Shown here one piece after another: positions 1-8,500 of a stretch of DNA of 10,328 nucleotides (its first letter is position 1; each line of letters begins with the position of its first letter). The position numbers and the translations under genes are program-made. Below the pieces are notes generated by a model, which did not search any database, was not told the DNA's origin, and saw nothing but the letters and a program-made list of their open reading frames with translations. Location: assembly GCA_013362195.1 (NCBI GenBank), contig JABFWM010000066.1, positions 1 to 10,328 on the forward strand, in the 5' to 3' direction. This DNA comes from Acidobacteriota bacterium (GTDB lineage Bacteria; Acidobacteriota; Vicinamibacteria; Vicinamibacterales; 2-12-FULL-66-21).

Positions 1-556
1 CGAGAAACTGCGCGACCATGCCGTCGAGCGCGCGCTGCTGCGCGATCAGCGGGCCGCGGATCAGCCGGATCGCGTCTTCGTCGCCGCCCGCACGGACGCG
101 TTCGAAGAGGCGATCGACGCCGGCCCAGTACGCGTCGCTGGTGCGCTCGAGCTGCTCCTGCTGCGCCGGCCGGCGCGCGGCGGGCGCCAGCGTCCGCTCC
201 AGCGCGATGGCCGCGCCGAGATCGGCGCGCAGGCGCGCAAACACCGGCTGCCATCCGGTGAGCGGGTACGGTTCGGTGCGATCGGCCATGTCGCGCATCG
301 CGACCGCCAGCGACGCCAGGTCGTTCTGAATGCGGAGCAGCTGGAGCGAGTCCTTCCGATTGCGCTCGCTGATCGCGGTCTGCTGGTCGCGGAGATCGCG
401 GATCTGCGCCACGGTGTAGCCGCCCACGACCGCGACCGTGCACAACGCGAGCGCGACGCCCGCCAGCAGGAGCCGGGTGGGCGCGTGCCGGGGAGCCGGA
501 TCGTGGGACAGGTCGAGGGCTGGTGCCATGGGCGCCGGGGGACCGTGACGCGCCAT
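1..556 (-). CDS. Membrane-anchored sensor-like protein, N-terminal part (cut by the left edge)
   Basis: The frame is open from an ATG at 556 to the window edge (185 codons), so the C-terminal part is missing. A second in-frame ATG at 529 (protein MAPALDLSHD...) is equally plausible; neither has a clear Shine-Dalgarno sequence, and an in-frame TAG lies four codons before the first. Counting from the 529 start, a short proline-rich cytoplasmic head is followed by Arg19 and one hydrophobic segment at about 20-40 (LLLAGVALALCTVAVVGGYT). A polar, probably helical stretch follows (RDLRDQQTAISERN and onward to about 175), rich in Gln, Arg and Leu. One N-terminal membrane anchor before a helical extracytoplasmic region is typical of sensor histidine kinases, chemoreceptors and diguanylate cyclases. 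No output domain is visible, so the class is inferred and no family is assigned. It lies on the same strand as treY but across a 150-nt gap, so it may be transcribed separately. G/C-rich third positions support a real gene. Confidence 0.66.
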   Translation of the reverse strand, partial: MARHGPPAPMAPALDLSHDPAPRHAPTRLLLAGVALALCTVAVVGGYTVAQIRDLRDQQTAISERNRKDSLQLLRIQNDLASLAVAMRDMADRTEPYPLTGWQPVFARLRADLGAAIALERTLAPAARRPAQQEQLERTSDAYWAGVDRLFERVRAGGDEDAIRLIRGPLIAQQRALDGMVAQFL

Positions 557-560
557 GGTA

Positions 561-583
561 GCGCGAATCTACCGATTCACGCG
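561..583. other. Small imperfect hairpin in the leader of the sensor-like gene
   Basis: GAATC (565-569) and GATTC (574-578) form a 5-bp inverted repeat around a TACC loop. The flanks can add GCG:CGC pairs across a two-base bulge. It ends 5 nt before the ATG at 556 when read on the minus strand. It could be an operator half-site pair, an RNA hairpin limiting ribosome access, or chance in GC-rich DNA. No function is claimed. Confidence 0.25.
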
Positions 584-610
584 ACCGCCACCGTCATGGC
601 CGGCCGGTCA

Positions 611-668
611 TCGCGAAGACCACGAAGGATGAAGATTACGAAGGGCTTTCGCGCGAGATCTTCGTGAC
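611..668. repeat. CGAAG direct repeats with an inverted partner (possible dispersed intergenic repeat)
   Basis: On the plus strand, the pentamer CGAAG or its variant TGAAG starts at 614, 623, 630 and 639, giving spacings of 9, 7 and 9 and a 16-nt higher-order period; ACGAAGG is exact at 622-628 and 638-644. CACGAAG (621-627) has a perfect 7-nt inverted partner, CTTCGTG (660-666). Inside this pair, CGAA (639-642) can pair with TTCG (648-651), so RNA of either strand could form a two-stage stem-loop. The element starts about 40 nt after the treY stop. No T-run follows on the minus strand, so it is a poor intrinsic terminator. From memory, CTTCGTG-type repeats recur between genes in some Acidobacteriota and related genomes; that link is inferred. 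Confidence 0.45.
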
Positions 669-706
669 GCGCCGTCGGCCGCTGACCAGTGAATGCCCGC
701 GGTGCT

Positions 707-3658
707 TCACATCGATGCGATCAGCGCGACCGGCAGGCGCTCGAACAGCTGCCCGGCGAACAGCCACGCATGCTCGCCGCTGACGACCGGCTTCACGTCG
801 GCGCCGGTGAAGATGTTGCGGTAGGTGAGCGAGGCGAGCGCGGTCGGGAGCAGGATGCGGGACGTCTTCCAGCGCTCGCCGAGCGGCAGCGGATGATCGC
901 GATCGACGAGCGGCAGCGTCAGGTGCGGCACGATCGCCAGCAGCGCGCGGCCTTGCGAATGGATGCGCGCGAAGGCGATCGCCTTCGCCGCCACCGTGGA
1001 GTCGACCTCGAGCGGCAGGTAGTCGCCGTCGAGAAGCAGATCGGGATCGTCCCGCCGCAGCCGCAGCGCCCGTGAGGTCACGAACATCTTGATCGTTCCG
1101 TCGGTCCACCGATCGAGCAGCCCCGAGAGCGCGGCCCCGCGCTGGTCGGGCGGCATCGCCTCGATCGCGTCGCACTCGGCGAGCGCCGCTTCGCGCCGCG
1201 CGAAGTCCACCGGCCGCCGATTGTCCGGATCGACGAGGCTGAACTCCCACAAGTCGGTGCCCTGGTAAAAATCCGGCACGCCGGGAGAGGCCACCTTCAG
1301 CACGACCTGCGCGAGCGAGTTGACCATGCCGCTGCGCGCGGCGCGCTGCTGGAACGGCAGGAACGCCGCGACGAACTTGCTGCGGTGGCTCGGCGCCAGG
1401 ACGCGCTCGATGAACGTCGAGACGCCGGCTTCGTACGCCTCGTTCGGGTTGATCCAGCTCGAATGCAGCTTCGCCTCCTTCACCGCCTTGTTCATGTAGG
1501 CCTGCAGGCGGGCGGCGAGATCGTCGGGCATGCCGGCCGGATCGTCGATCTCGGGCGGCCATACGCCGAGCAGCGCCTGATAGAACCGGTACTCGTCGTT
1601 GCGGTCCGGTACCGGTTCCCCGTCGACGATCGGCCGCAGCGCGCGGTTCAACCGCATCCAGCGCGCGACCTCGCGTTCCCATTCGTCCGGCATCTCCGAC
1701 AGCACGTCGATGCGCGTGCGGACGTCCTCGCCGACCTTGGTGTCGTGCGTCGCGGTCGCCAGCATCTCGTACGGCCAGTCCTGCCGGCGGAGGCGGTTCA
1801 ACTCGTGAAACTCCGGCCCGGTGACGCCGAACCTCGAGGGATCGCCGCCGACCTCGTTGAGCGACAGGAGCAGGTTGTAGCGATAGAACGCCGTGTCTTC
1901 GAGGCCCTTCGCCTGCAGGGGCCCGGTGTACTGCTGAAACTTCATGGCAAAGCGCAGCCGCGCCGCCGATTCGGCGGCGTCGACCGGCGGGTGGCCGCCG
2001 CCGCGGCGATCGGCGGTCGCCGAGTAGGCCGGATCCTCTGGATCGCGCGGCAGCACGATCTCGCGGAAGAAGTCGAAGATGGTCGGGTCCATTGCGGGAT
2101 TGCGGCGCCGCGCGCGCACGATGGCCTGTTCCACCACCGTGCGATCCTCGGGCGTCCATCCCTGCTCGGTCACGTAGGTGCGATAGGCCGGGAAACACGC
2201 GACCACTTCGACGATGACACCGTGGAGGCTGTTCAGCGTGAAGTCACGAGACTTGCGGTTGCTCTCGCTGATCCGATTGAGCATCTCGGCGAGCACGTTC
2301 AGCTCGCTCGCCATCGACGTGTCCATGATCAGCCGCTTCGAGTGGTAGAGCAGGTCGTCGAACGTCTGCGTCCAGCCCGTGAGCTTCGCGTAGACGCGGC
2401 GCATGCGGCGGGCGTTGGCCGTGTTCACGAACAGCCCGTTCAGCTGATTGAGGAAGTTGTAGCCGGTGGTGCCGTGGACCGCCCACCCCTGCGGCAGACG
2501 CTCGCGCCCCGACAGGATCTTCTCCGCCACCACGAACAGCGGCGTGTCCCCGGAATCGCGCGTCGTCCGCCACGCGCCGGCCGCGAGGTCCTGCAGCATC
2601 TCGAAGTAACGGGCGGGATCGAACAGACCGTCGGGATGGTCGATCCGCACGCCGGTCACGCGGCCCTCGTTCAGCAGCCGCGCGAGCAGCTGATGGATGG
2701 CGCTGAAGACCTCGGGATCCTCGACGCGCAGACCGGCGAGGCCGTTGATGTCGAAGAAGCGCCGGTAATTGATCTCGTGCGAGGCGGTGCGCCAGTAGGC
2801 GAGCCGATAGGCCTGCTCTTCGAGCAGCTCGTGCAGCGGGTCGAACGACTCGGGGCGCCCGGGCACGCCGTTGAACTCGCGCACCGCCTGCTCGATGTGC
2901 TCGCGGATGCGCGGCGATTCCTCGGCGACGCGCTGCAGCCGCGCGCGCACGGCGTCGTTCTCCCGATACCGCTGGTCCATCGCCTCGGGCGACGTGTCGG
3001 TCTGCGGGGACATCTTCTGGAGCGCGGTGGTCACGCTGAGAAACTCGAGCAGCTGCGGATCGGACGCGCCGAGATCCTGCGTCAGCTTCGTCAGCCCGGT
3101 GCGGTACACGCGCGGCGCCTGGCGCGGGTTGACGGGCAGCGAGTTGTCGAAGTACTTGAGCGCGAGCTGACCGTCGCGGAACTCGAGCTGCAGCTCGCCG
3201 CGCTCGAGCACGTTGCCGTACTGATCGCCGAGAATCGGCAGCAGCAGCTTCCGCTTCAGCTCGCGCTTGACGGGGTTCCAGTCGATGTCGAAGAACCGCG
3301 CCGCGCGCGCGTTCGGTCCGTTCTCCAGCACGTCGCGCCACCACGGGTTGGTGGTCGTGCTGATGCCCATGTGGTTGGGCACGAAGTCGACGACGTGCTG
3401 AAGCCCCGCCTGACGCACCGCGTCGGTGAACGCGGTATGCGCCTCGGCGCCGCCCAGCTCGGGATTGATTTCGTTGTGGTTGTGCACGTCGTAGCCGTGG
3501 GTGCTCCCCGGCTCCGCGGCGAAGTACGGCGACGTGTACACCGCGCCAATGCCGAGGCGCTTCAGATACGGCACGACATCGCAGGCCGCGGTGAGCGGAA
3601 ACTTGCCGTGCACCTGCAGCCGGTAGGTACTCGCGGGGATGAAACGCGGGCGTGTCAT
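707..3658 (-). CDS. treY: Malto-oligosyltrehalose synthase (maltooligosyl trehalose synthase, GH13)
   Basis: TreY isomerises the reducing-end alpha-1,4 bond of a linear maltodextrin or glycogen branch to alpha,alpha-1,1, making a malto-oligosyltrehalose, the substrate of TreZ. The 983-residue protein opens with the family signature PASTYRLQ (8-15). Its GH13 motifs are in order: region I DFVPNHMG (91-98); region II GVRIDHPDG (336-344), with Arg338 and the predicted nucleophile Asp340; region III VVAEKIL (376-382), with the predicted acid/base Glu379; and region IV TATHDTK (635-641), with His638 and the stabilising Asp639. The late block GVPDFYQGTDLW (793-804) is also typical. There is no signal peptide or membrane segment, so it is cytosolic. 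The protein is at the long end for TreY; the extra length lies partly between regions I and II. The ATG at 3658 is the first after an in-frame TGA and has a weak GAG Shine-Dalgarno 4 nt upstream. It lies 40 nt after treZ and is the last enzyme gene of the operon. The identification is firm. Confidence 0.96.
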   Translation of the reverse strand: MTRPRFIPASTYRLQVHGKFPLTAACDVVPYLKRLGIGAVYTSPYFAAEPGSTHGYDVHNHNEINPELGGAEAHTAFTDAVRQAGLQHVVDFVPNHMGISTTTNPWWRDVLENGPNARAARFFDIDWNPVKRELKRKLLLPILGDQYGNVLERGELQLEFRDGQLALKYFDNSLPVNPRQAPRVYRTGLTKLTQDLGASDPQLLEFLSVTTALQKMSPQTDTSPEAMDQRYRENDAVRARLQRVAEESPRIREHIEQAVREFNGVPGRPESFDPLHELLEEQAYRLAYWRTASHEINYRRFFDINGLAGLRVEDPEVFSAIHQLLARLLNEGRVTGVRIDHPDGLFDPARYFEMLQDLAAGAWRTTRDSGDTPLFVVAEKILSGRERLPQGWAVHGTTGYNFLNQLNGLFVNTANARRMRRVYAKLTGWTQTFDDLLYHSKRLIMDTSMASELNVLAEMLNRISESNRKSRDFTLNSLHGVIVEVVACFPAYRTYVTEQGWTPEDRTVVEQAIVRARRRNPAMDPTIFDFFREIVLPRDPEDPAYSATADRRGGGHPPVDAAESAARLRFAMKFQQYTGPLQAKGLEDTAFYRYNLLLSLNEVGGDPSRFGVTGPEFHELNRLRRQDWPYEMLATATHDTKVGEDVRTRIDVLSEMPDEWEREVARWMRLNRALRPIVDGEPVPDRNDEYRFYQALLGVWPPEIDDPAGMPDDLAARLQAYMNKAVKEAKLHSSWINPNEAYEAGVSTFIERVLAPSHRSKFVAAFLPFQQRAARSGMVNSLAQVVLKVASPGVPDFYQGTDLWEFSLVDPDNRRPVDFARREAALAECDAIEAMPPDQRGAALSGLLDRWTDGTIKMFVTSRALRLRRDDPDLLLDGDYLPLEVDSTVAAKAIAFARIHSQGRALLAIVPHLTLPLVDRDHPLPLGERWKTSRILLPTALASLTYRNIFTGADVKPVVSGEHAWLFAGQLFERLPVALIASM

Positions 3659-3698
3659 GTCACTCGGAGGAGTCGAACGTCATCAGGTGTATCCGTGA
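3659..3698 (-). other. Short treZ-treY spacer
   Basis: Only 40 nt separate the treZ stop from the treY start. Reading toward treY, the spacer carries CTCCTCC, which resembles an anti-Shine-Dalgarno sequence, just before GAGTGAC and the ATG. The GAG (3665-3663) is the only ribosome-binding candidate. The spacer is too short for an obvious independent promoter, so co-transcription with treZ is likely. Confidence 0.5.
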
Positions 3699-5555
3699 TC
3701 AGTCGTCGAGCACCGGCCGCGCCGTCGAGGAGAGCACCACCGCGCCGGCGCGCGCGAACTCGATGGCCCCGCGCGGAAGATCCACCCGCGGCGGCGCCGG
3801 ATCGAGCGCGAAGCGCGGGTCCTCGGTGGTGAGCAGGATCTGCCAGCCGTCGAGCGAATGACCAATGGTGACGGGACCGCCGTCGCGCAGGCGCAGGCAG
3901 GCCAGCACGTTCGTCCCGTTCGCGTGTCGGCGGATCACGATGGTCCGATCGTCGAGCGCCGCGGCGTCGCAGGTCAGCGCGTCGCTCGCCTGCAGCGCCG
4001 GGTACTCGGCGCGCAGTTCGAGCAGCGCACGATGCAGCGCGAGGCTGGCGGCGTGTTCGCCGGTCTGCGCCTCGTCCCACTTGAGGCGCGACGCGTCGAA
4101 CGTGGCATCGGCCTGCGGGTCGGGAATGCGCTCGGCCGCCTCGGCGGTCGAGAACTGCGGAAAGGCGCGAAACTCGCGGCGGCGTCCCTCGACGACCTTC
4201 TTCCCCAGGTCCGGCTCGAAGTCCGTGAAGAACAGGAACGGCGTACTGGCCGCCCATTCCTGGCCCATGAAGAGCAGCGGCGTCATCGGCGCCACCAGCA
4301 GCAGGGTGACCACCGCGCGCCACGACGCCGGGTCGATGTCGTGATGGAGCCGATCGCCGAGCGCGCGGTTGCCGATCTGATCGTGATTCTGGACGCAGAT
4401 CACCGATCGGCGCATCTCGACCTCGGACGGATCGGTGCCGCGCGGCGCGTCTTCGTGGCGGGAATGCTGGCCGACGAAGAGCCAGCCGCGCCGCAGCGTG
4501 TCGGCGAGCTCCTCGGCGGTGCCGTCGTAGTCCTCGTAATAGCCGTGGTTGTCACCGGCGACGGCGCTCCGCACGACGTGGTGGAGATCGTCGGCCCACA
4601 CGCCGTCGAGGTCCCAGCCGGCATCGACGCCCCTGACCATCTCGGCGAGGTTGCGATGGTCTTCCGCGAACACCAGCGGCCGCGGCGTGCGGGCGCGATG
4701 GACCGCGCGCGCCAGTTCGGCGACGAACGGCGCGCCGCTCGTGTCGATCAGCGCGTGCGTGGCGTCGAGGCGCAGCCCGTCGGCGTGAAAGTCGTGGATC
4801 CAGTAGAGGGCGTTTTCAGTGAGCAGCCGCCGCACGTGCTCGCACCCGGTGTCGTCGAGATTGACGGCCGCGCCCCACGGCGTCTCGTGCTTCGTGGTCA
4901 GGAACTCGGGACTGAACTGCGGGAGGTACGCGCCTTCCGGCCCGAGGTGGTTGTAGACGACGTCGATGATGACGCCGAGGCCGAGCGCGTGTGCGCGATC
5001 GACGAGCCCGCGCAGATCGTCCGGCCGTCCGTAGGCCCGCGACGGCGCAAACAGCGCGACGCCGTCGTAGCCCCAGTTGCGGCGGCCGGGAAAGTCCGCG
5101 AGCGGCATCAACTCGATGGCGGTGACGCCGAGATCGCGCAGGTGATGGAGGTGCGCGGCGACCTCGCCGAAGGTGCCGTCGCCGGCGAACGTGCCGACGT
5201 GCAGCTCGTAGATGATCAGGCGCGCCGGATCGAGGCCGCTCCACTCGCGATCCGACCACATGAACTGCAGCGGGTCGATCACTTCGGACCAGGCGTGGAC
5301 GCCCTCGGGTTGAAAGCGGCTGAAGGGATCGGGCCGGGGATCGCCGCCGTCGATCGTGTAGGCATAGCGGGCGCCGGCTCTGACGCCGGGCAGCGACGCC
5401 TCCCAGATCCCGCCGTCGCTCCGCCGCGGGCAATGCACGGTCGTGCGCGTCCCCTGCCTGACGTGCAGGCGCAGCTCGCGGGCGGCGGTCGCCCACACGC
5501 GGAACGTGGTCCCCTCGGCGGTCGGCACGGCGCCGAAGTACGGCATCCAGGTCAC
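3699..5555 (-). CDS. treZ: Malto-oligosyltrehalose trehalohydrolase (GH13)
   Basis: TreZ hydrolyses the alpha-1,4 bond next to the trehalosyl end made by TreY, releasing trehalose and a glucan two glucose units shorter. The chosen GTG start gives 618 residues. Residues ~5-95 form the N-terminal beta-sandwich expected of this family (PYFGAVPTAEGTTFRVWA). A GH13 barrel follows: IIYELHVGTF (114-123); region I DVVYNH (198-203); region II DGLRLDATHA (259-268), with Arg262 and the predicted nucleophile Asp264; region III VFAEDHRN (295-302), with the predicted acid/base Glu298; and region IV QNHDQIGNRA (389-398), with Asp392. NHDQIGNRA is especially characteristic of TreZ. A short C-terminal beta domain ends in PVLDD. 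The GTG at 5555 overlaps the preceding stop as GTGA, and GGAG lies 5 nt upstream. The ATG at 5546 (product MPYFGAV...) would put GGAG 14 nt away, and the in-frame ATG at 5594 would add 13 unlikely residues. The protein is cytosolic and pairs with the adjacent treY. Confidence 0.95.
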   Translation of the reverse strand: MTWMPYFGAVPTAEGTTFRVWATAARELRLHVRQGTRTTVHCPRRSDGGIWEASLPGVRAGARYAYTIDGGDPRPDPFSRFQPEGVHAWSEVIDPLQFMWSDREWSGLDPARLIIYELHVGTFAGDGTFGEVAAHLHHLRDLGVTAIELMPLADFPGRRNWGYDGVALFAPSRAYGRPDDLRGLVDRAHALGLGVIIDVVYNHLGPEGAYLPQFSPEFLTTKHETPWGAAVNLDDTGCEHVRRLLTENALYWIHDFHADGLRLDATHALIDTSGAPFVAELARAVHRARTPRPLVFAEDHRNLAEMVRGVDAGWDLDGVWADDLHHVVRSAVAGDNHGYYEDYDGTAEELADTLRRGWLFVGQHSRHEDAPRGTDPSEVEMRRSVICVQNHDQIGNRALGDRLHHDIDPASWRAVVTLLLVAPMTPLLFMGQEWAASTPFLFFTDFEPDLGKKVVEGRRREFRAFPQFSTAEAAERIPDPQADATFDASRLKWDEAQTGEHAASLALHRALLELRAEYPALQASDALTCDAAALDDRTIVIRRHANGTNVLACLRLRDGGPVTIGHSLDGWQILLTTEDPRFALDPAPPRVDLPRGAIEFARAGAVVLSSTARPVLDD

Positions 5556-8500
5556 ACGAGCTCCAGGATCCCGCGCAGCGGGATTCGCACCCAATCGGGG
5601 CGGTTGTTCAGTTCGTAATTGAGCTCGTAGTAGGCCTTGTCGAGCAGGAACAGATCGAGCAGCGTCGAGCGCTGCACGGGATCGATCGGCAGGAACGCGG
5701 CCCCCTCGGCCGCCGCGAGGTAGGCCTTCAGGAACGCCCCGCTCGTCCAGATCTGCCAGGCCCGCGCCCAGGGCTCGAGGCGCTCGAACACCCCCTGCCG
5801 TCCGTGCGAGTGCGCGAACAGCGCGGCATAGGTCGCGTAGCTGAACGACCGCAGCATGCCGGCGACGTCCTTGAGCGGCGATTCCTTCTGGCGGCGCTGC
5901 TCGAGCGGGCGGGCCGGCTCGCCTTCGAAGTCGAGCAGGTAGAAATCCCCCTCCGCCCAGAGCACCTGGCCGAGGTGATAGTCGCCGTGCACGCGCGTGC
6001 GCGCCGCGGTGAATTCCAGGGTGCGCTTGTCGTGCAGCGCCGCGAACGACCGCTCCGCGCGCGCCAGCAGATCGTGGGCGGCGGGCGCGATATCGGCCGG
6101 CAGATCGCCGATCCGCTTCTCGATCAGGCCGATCGCGCGGCGCGTCTCGGCGATCGCATCGGCGACGAGCCGCTCGAGATCGTCCCGCGTGAACGGCTCC
6201 GGCGCGAAGGCGGCGGAACTGGAATCGGAGGCCAGCGCGACGTGCAGTTCGGCGGTGCGCCGGCCGAGCGTTTGCGCGCTGTCGACGTAAGCGCCCGCGA
6301 GATCGCAGATCCGCGGCGGCGTGGCGGCGCCGGCCAGCTCCAGCAGGTGCGCCGATGGCAGCAGATCCTCGCCCGGAGCGCTCTCTCCTTCGACCGCTTC
6401 GAAGTAGCGACTCAGCTCGCCGAGCGCGTGGCTCCAGCCGTCGCCCTGGCTCGCGACGAACTGCTGCGCCACGGCGACGTGGGTGAGGCGTTCGCCCGCC
6501 GGCTGATACGCGATCGAACCGGCGACGCGCGGTACCCGCCGGAACGGCGTCCGTTGCGTGAGCTGCTCGCCGATCTCGACGTCGGGGTTGGGTCCCGCTT
6601 CGACGCGCCGGAACAGTTTCACGATCATGCGGTCGCCGTAGGTCACCGAGGTGTTGCTCTGTTCGGCCGAGAGCCGCCGCGCCGGCAGCGGCCCCTCGCC
6701 GCGGATCGATTCATACGCCGAGGTGCGGTCGGCGCGTAACACGCCTCGCTTCGTGCTGATCTCCGAGGCCGTCCGATCGAAGAACTGCAGCAGCGCGGCG
6801 GCGAACGCCTCGTCCGCGACGGCGTCGGCGACGAGCCCCTTGCGCGCGCCGGTGACGCGCGCGAGCGCGAGGTGGCTCGCGTTCGCGAGCACCGCCTCCG
6901 CGGCGCCGTCGGTCAGCACGGTGAGCGGCACGAAGTACCGCTCCCGTCCGCCGTCGTGATACTCGATCTCGGTCATCGTCAGGAACAAGGGGCGCTGGCC
7001 GCGCTGCAGCAGCGACCAGTCGACGAGGCGCGCGCCGCGGATCGGCCGCGCCTTGCCGCCGAACCATCGCTGGCGGTGCAGGAACGGGACCAGCGCTTCG
7101 CGTTCGATCAGCGTCCGGACGTTGCCTTCGAGCAGCGTGTCCCAGGCGACCCCCATGAAGAAGGCCGGCAGGTTGTCGACGGTCGCGGCCGCTTCGTGCA
7201 CGAGCCGCGTCGCCAGGTTCGCGGGCGCCTGCTGCAGCCGGAACCAGTAGAACGAGTAGGCGCTGAGCGTGAGGAAATAGGGCAGCTCGCCGATGCGCGG
7301 GAACTCGGTCAGGCCGAGCATTTCGACGGGCGTCATGCCCTTGAACCCGGAGAGATCGAGCTCGACGGGCTGCACGCTGCGCGCGAGGTTCGCCACGCAG
7401 AGGATCAGCTCCTGGTCGAAGCGGCGCACGTAGGCGAGGATCTTCCGGTTCTCGGTGGGCAGGACCTCGAGCGTGCCGCGCCCGAACACGCTCGACTGCT
7501 TGCGCAGCGCGATCAGCCGTTTCATCCAGTTGAGGAGCGAGTAGGGCGATCGCTCCTGCGCTTCCACGTTGATCGCCTGATAGCCGTAGACCGCGTCCAT
7601 GATCGGCGGCGCGTAGAGCTGCGCGGGATCGGCGCGCGAAAAGCCGCCGTTGCGATCGCCGGTCCACTGCATGGGCGTGCGCACGCCGTTGCGGTCGCCG
7701 AGATAGATGTTGTCGCCCATGCCGATCTCGTCGCCGTAATAGATGACCGGCGTGCCCGGCAGCGAGAACAGCAGCGAGTTCATCAGCTCGATGCGGCGGC
7801 GGCTGTTCTCCATCAGCGGCGCGAGCCGCCGCCGGATGCCGACGTTGATCCGCATCTTGGGGTCCGCGGCGTACGACTGATACATGTAGTCGCGCTCTTC
7901 GTCGGTCACCATTTCGAGCGTCAGCTCGTCGTGGTTGCGAAGAAAGAGCCCCCACTGGCAGTTGTCGGGAATCTCCGGCGTCTGGCGGAGGATCTCCGTG
8001 ATCGGGTGCCGCTCTTCCTGCCGCACCGCCATGAACATGCGGGGCATCAACGGGAAGTGGAACGCCATGTGGCATTCGTCGCCGTCGCCGAAGTACGGCC
8101 GCACGTCCGCCGGCCACTGGTTCGCTTCCGCGAGCAGCAGGCGATCGGCGTAGCGCCCGTCGAGCGAGCGCCGGATCACCCGCAGGATCTCGTGGGTCTC
8201 GGCCAGGTTCTCGCAGATCGTCCCTTCACGTTCGATCAGGTAGGGCACCGCGTCGAGGCGCAGCCCGTCGACGCCGCGGTCGAGCCAGAACTGCATGACC
8301 CGCAGCACCGCGTCGATCACCTGCGGGTTGTCGAAGTTCAGATCGGGCTGGTGGTGGAAGAAGCGGTGCCAGTAGTAGGCCTTGGCGGTATCGTCCCACG
8401 ACCAGTTCGACGTCTCCGTATCGGTGAAGATGATGCGGACGCCTTCGTATTTCCGGTTGGTGTCGCTCCAGACGTAGAACTCGCGCTCCGGCGATCCCGC

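Larger units (their letters stand above)
557..706. other. Intergenic gap between treY and the sensor-like gene
   Basis: This 150-nt gap holds no convincing gene. It contains the CGAAG repeat cluster (611-668), a palindromic GGCCGGCC at about 599-606 and a small hairpin just before the downstream ATG. I see no good -35/-10 promoter pair in either direction and no GC-hairpin plus T-run that would make a clear intrinsic terminator for the trehalose operon. The gap is much larger than the junctions inside the operon, so it probably marks the operon's end. Where transcription stops cannot be seen. Confidence 0.5.

Noticed and set aside
614..643. The CGAAG series as a CRISPR-like array
   Set aside because: The repeated units are only 5-7 nt with 2-4 nt between them, and there is no spacer-length spacing and no cas gene.
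621..666. The inverted repeat after treY as a rho-independent terminator
   Set aside because: The 7-bp stem has a 32-nt internal region and no T-run follows on the transcribed strand, so it does not meet the usual pattern. It is kept only as a repeat.
636..2198. A minus-strand open frame of about 520 codons in another frame within treY
   Set aside because: It overlaps treY on the same strand, is extremely Arg/Ala-rich and runs past the treY stop into the repeat region. There is no homologous-looking motif.
1385..3832. A plus-strand open frame of about 815 codons opposite treY and the end of treZ
   Set aside because: It is antisense to an unambiguous TreY with intact motifs. Its product is an Arg/Val/His-rich composition typical of the complement of GC-biased codons, with no recognisable domain.
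3858..5618. A plus-strand open frame of about 586 codons opposite treZ
   Set aside because: It covers the TreZ gene in antisense. It has low-complexity Arg/Val/Asp-rich composition, no motif and no ribosome-binding site worth noting, so it is a high-GC shadow.
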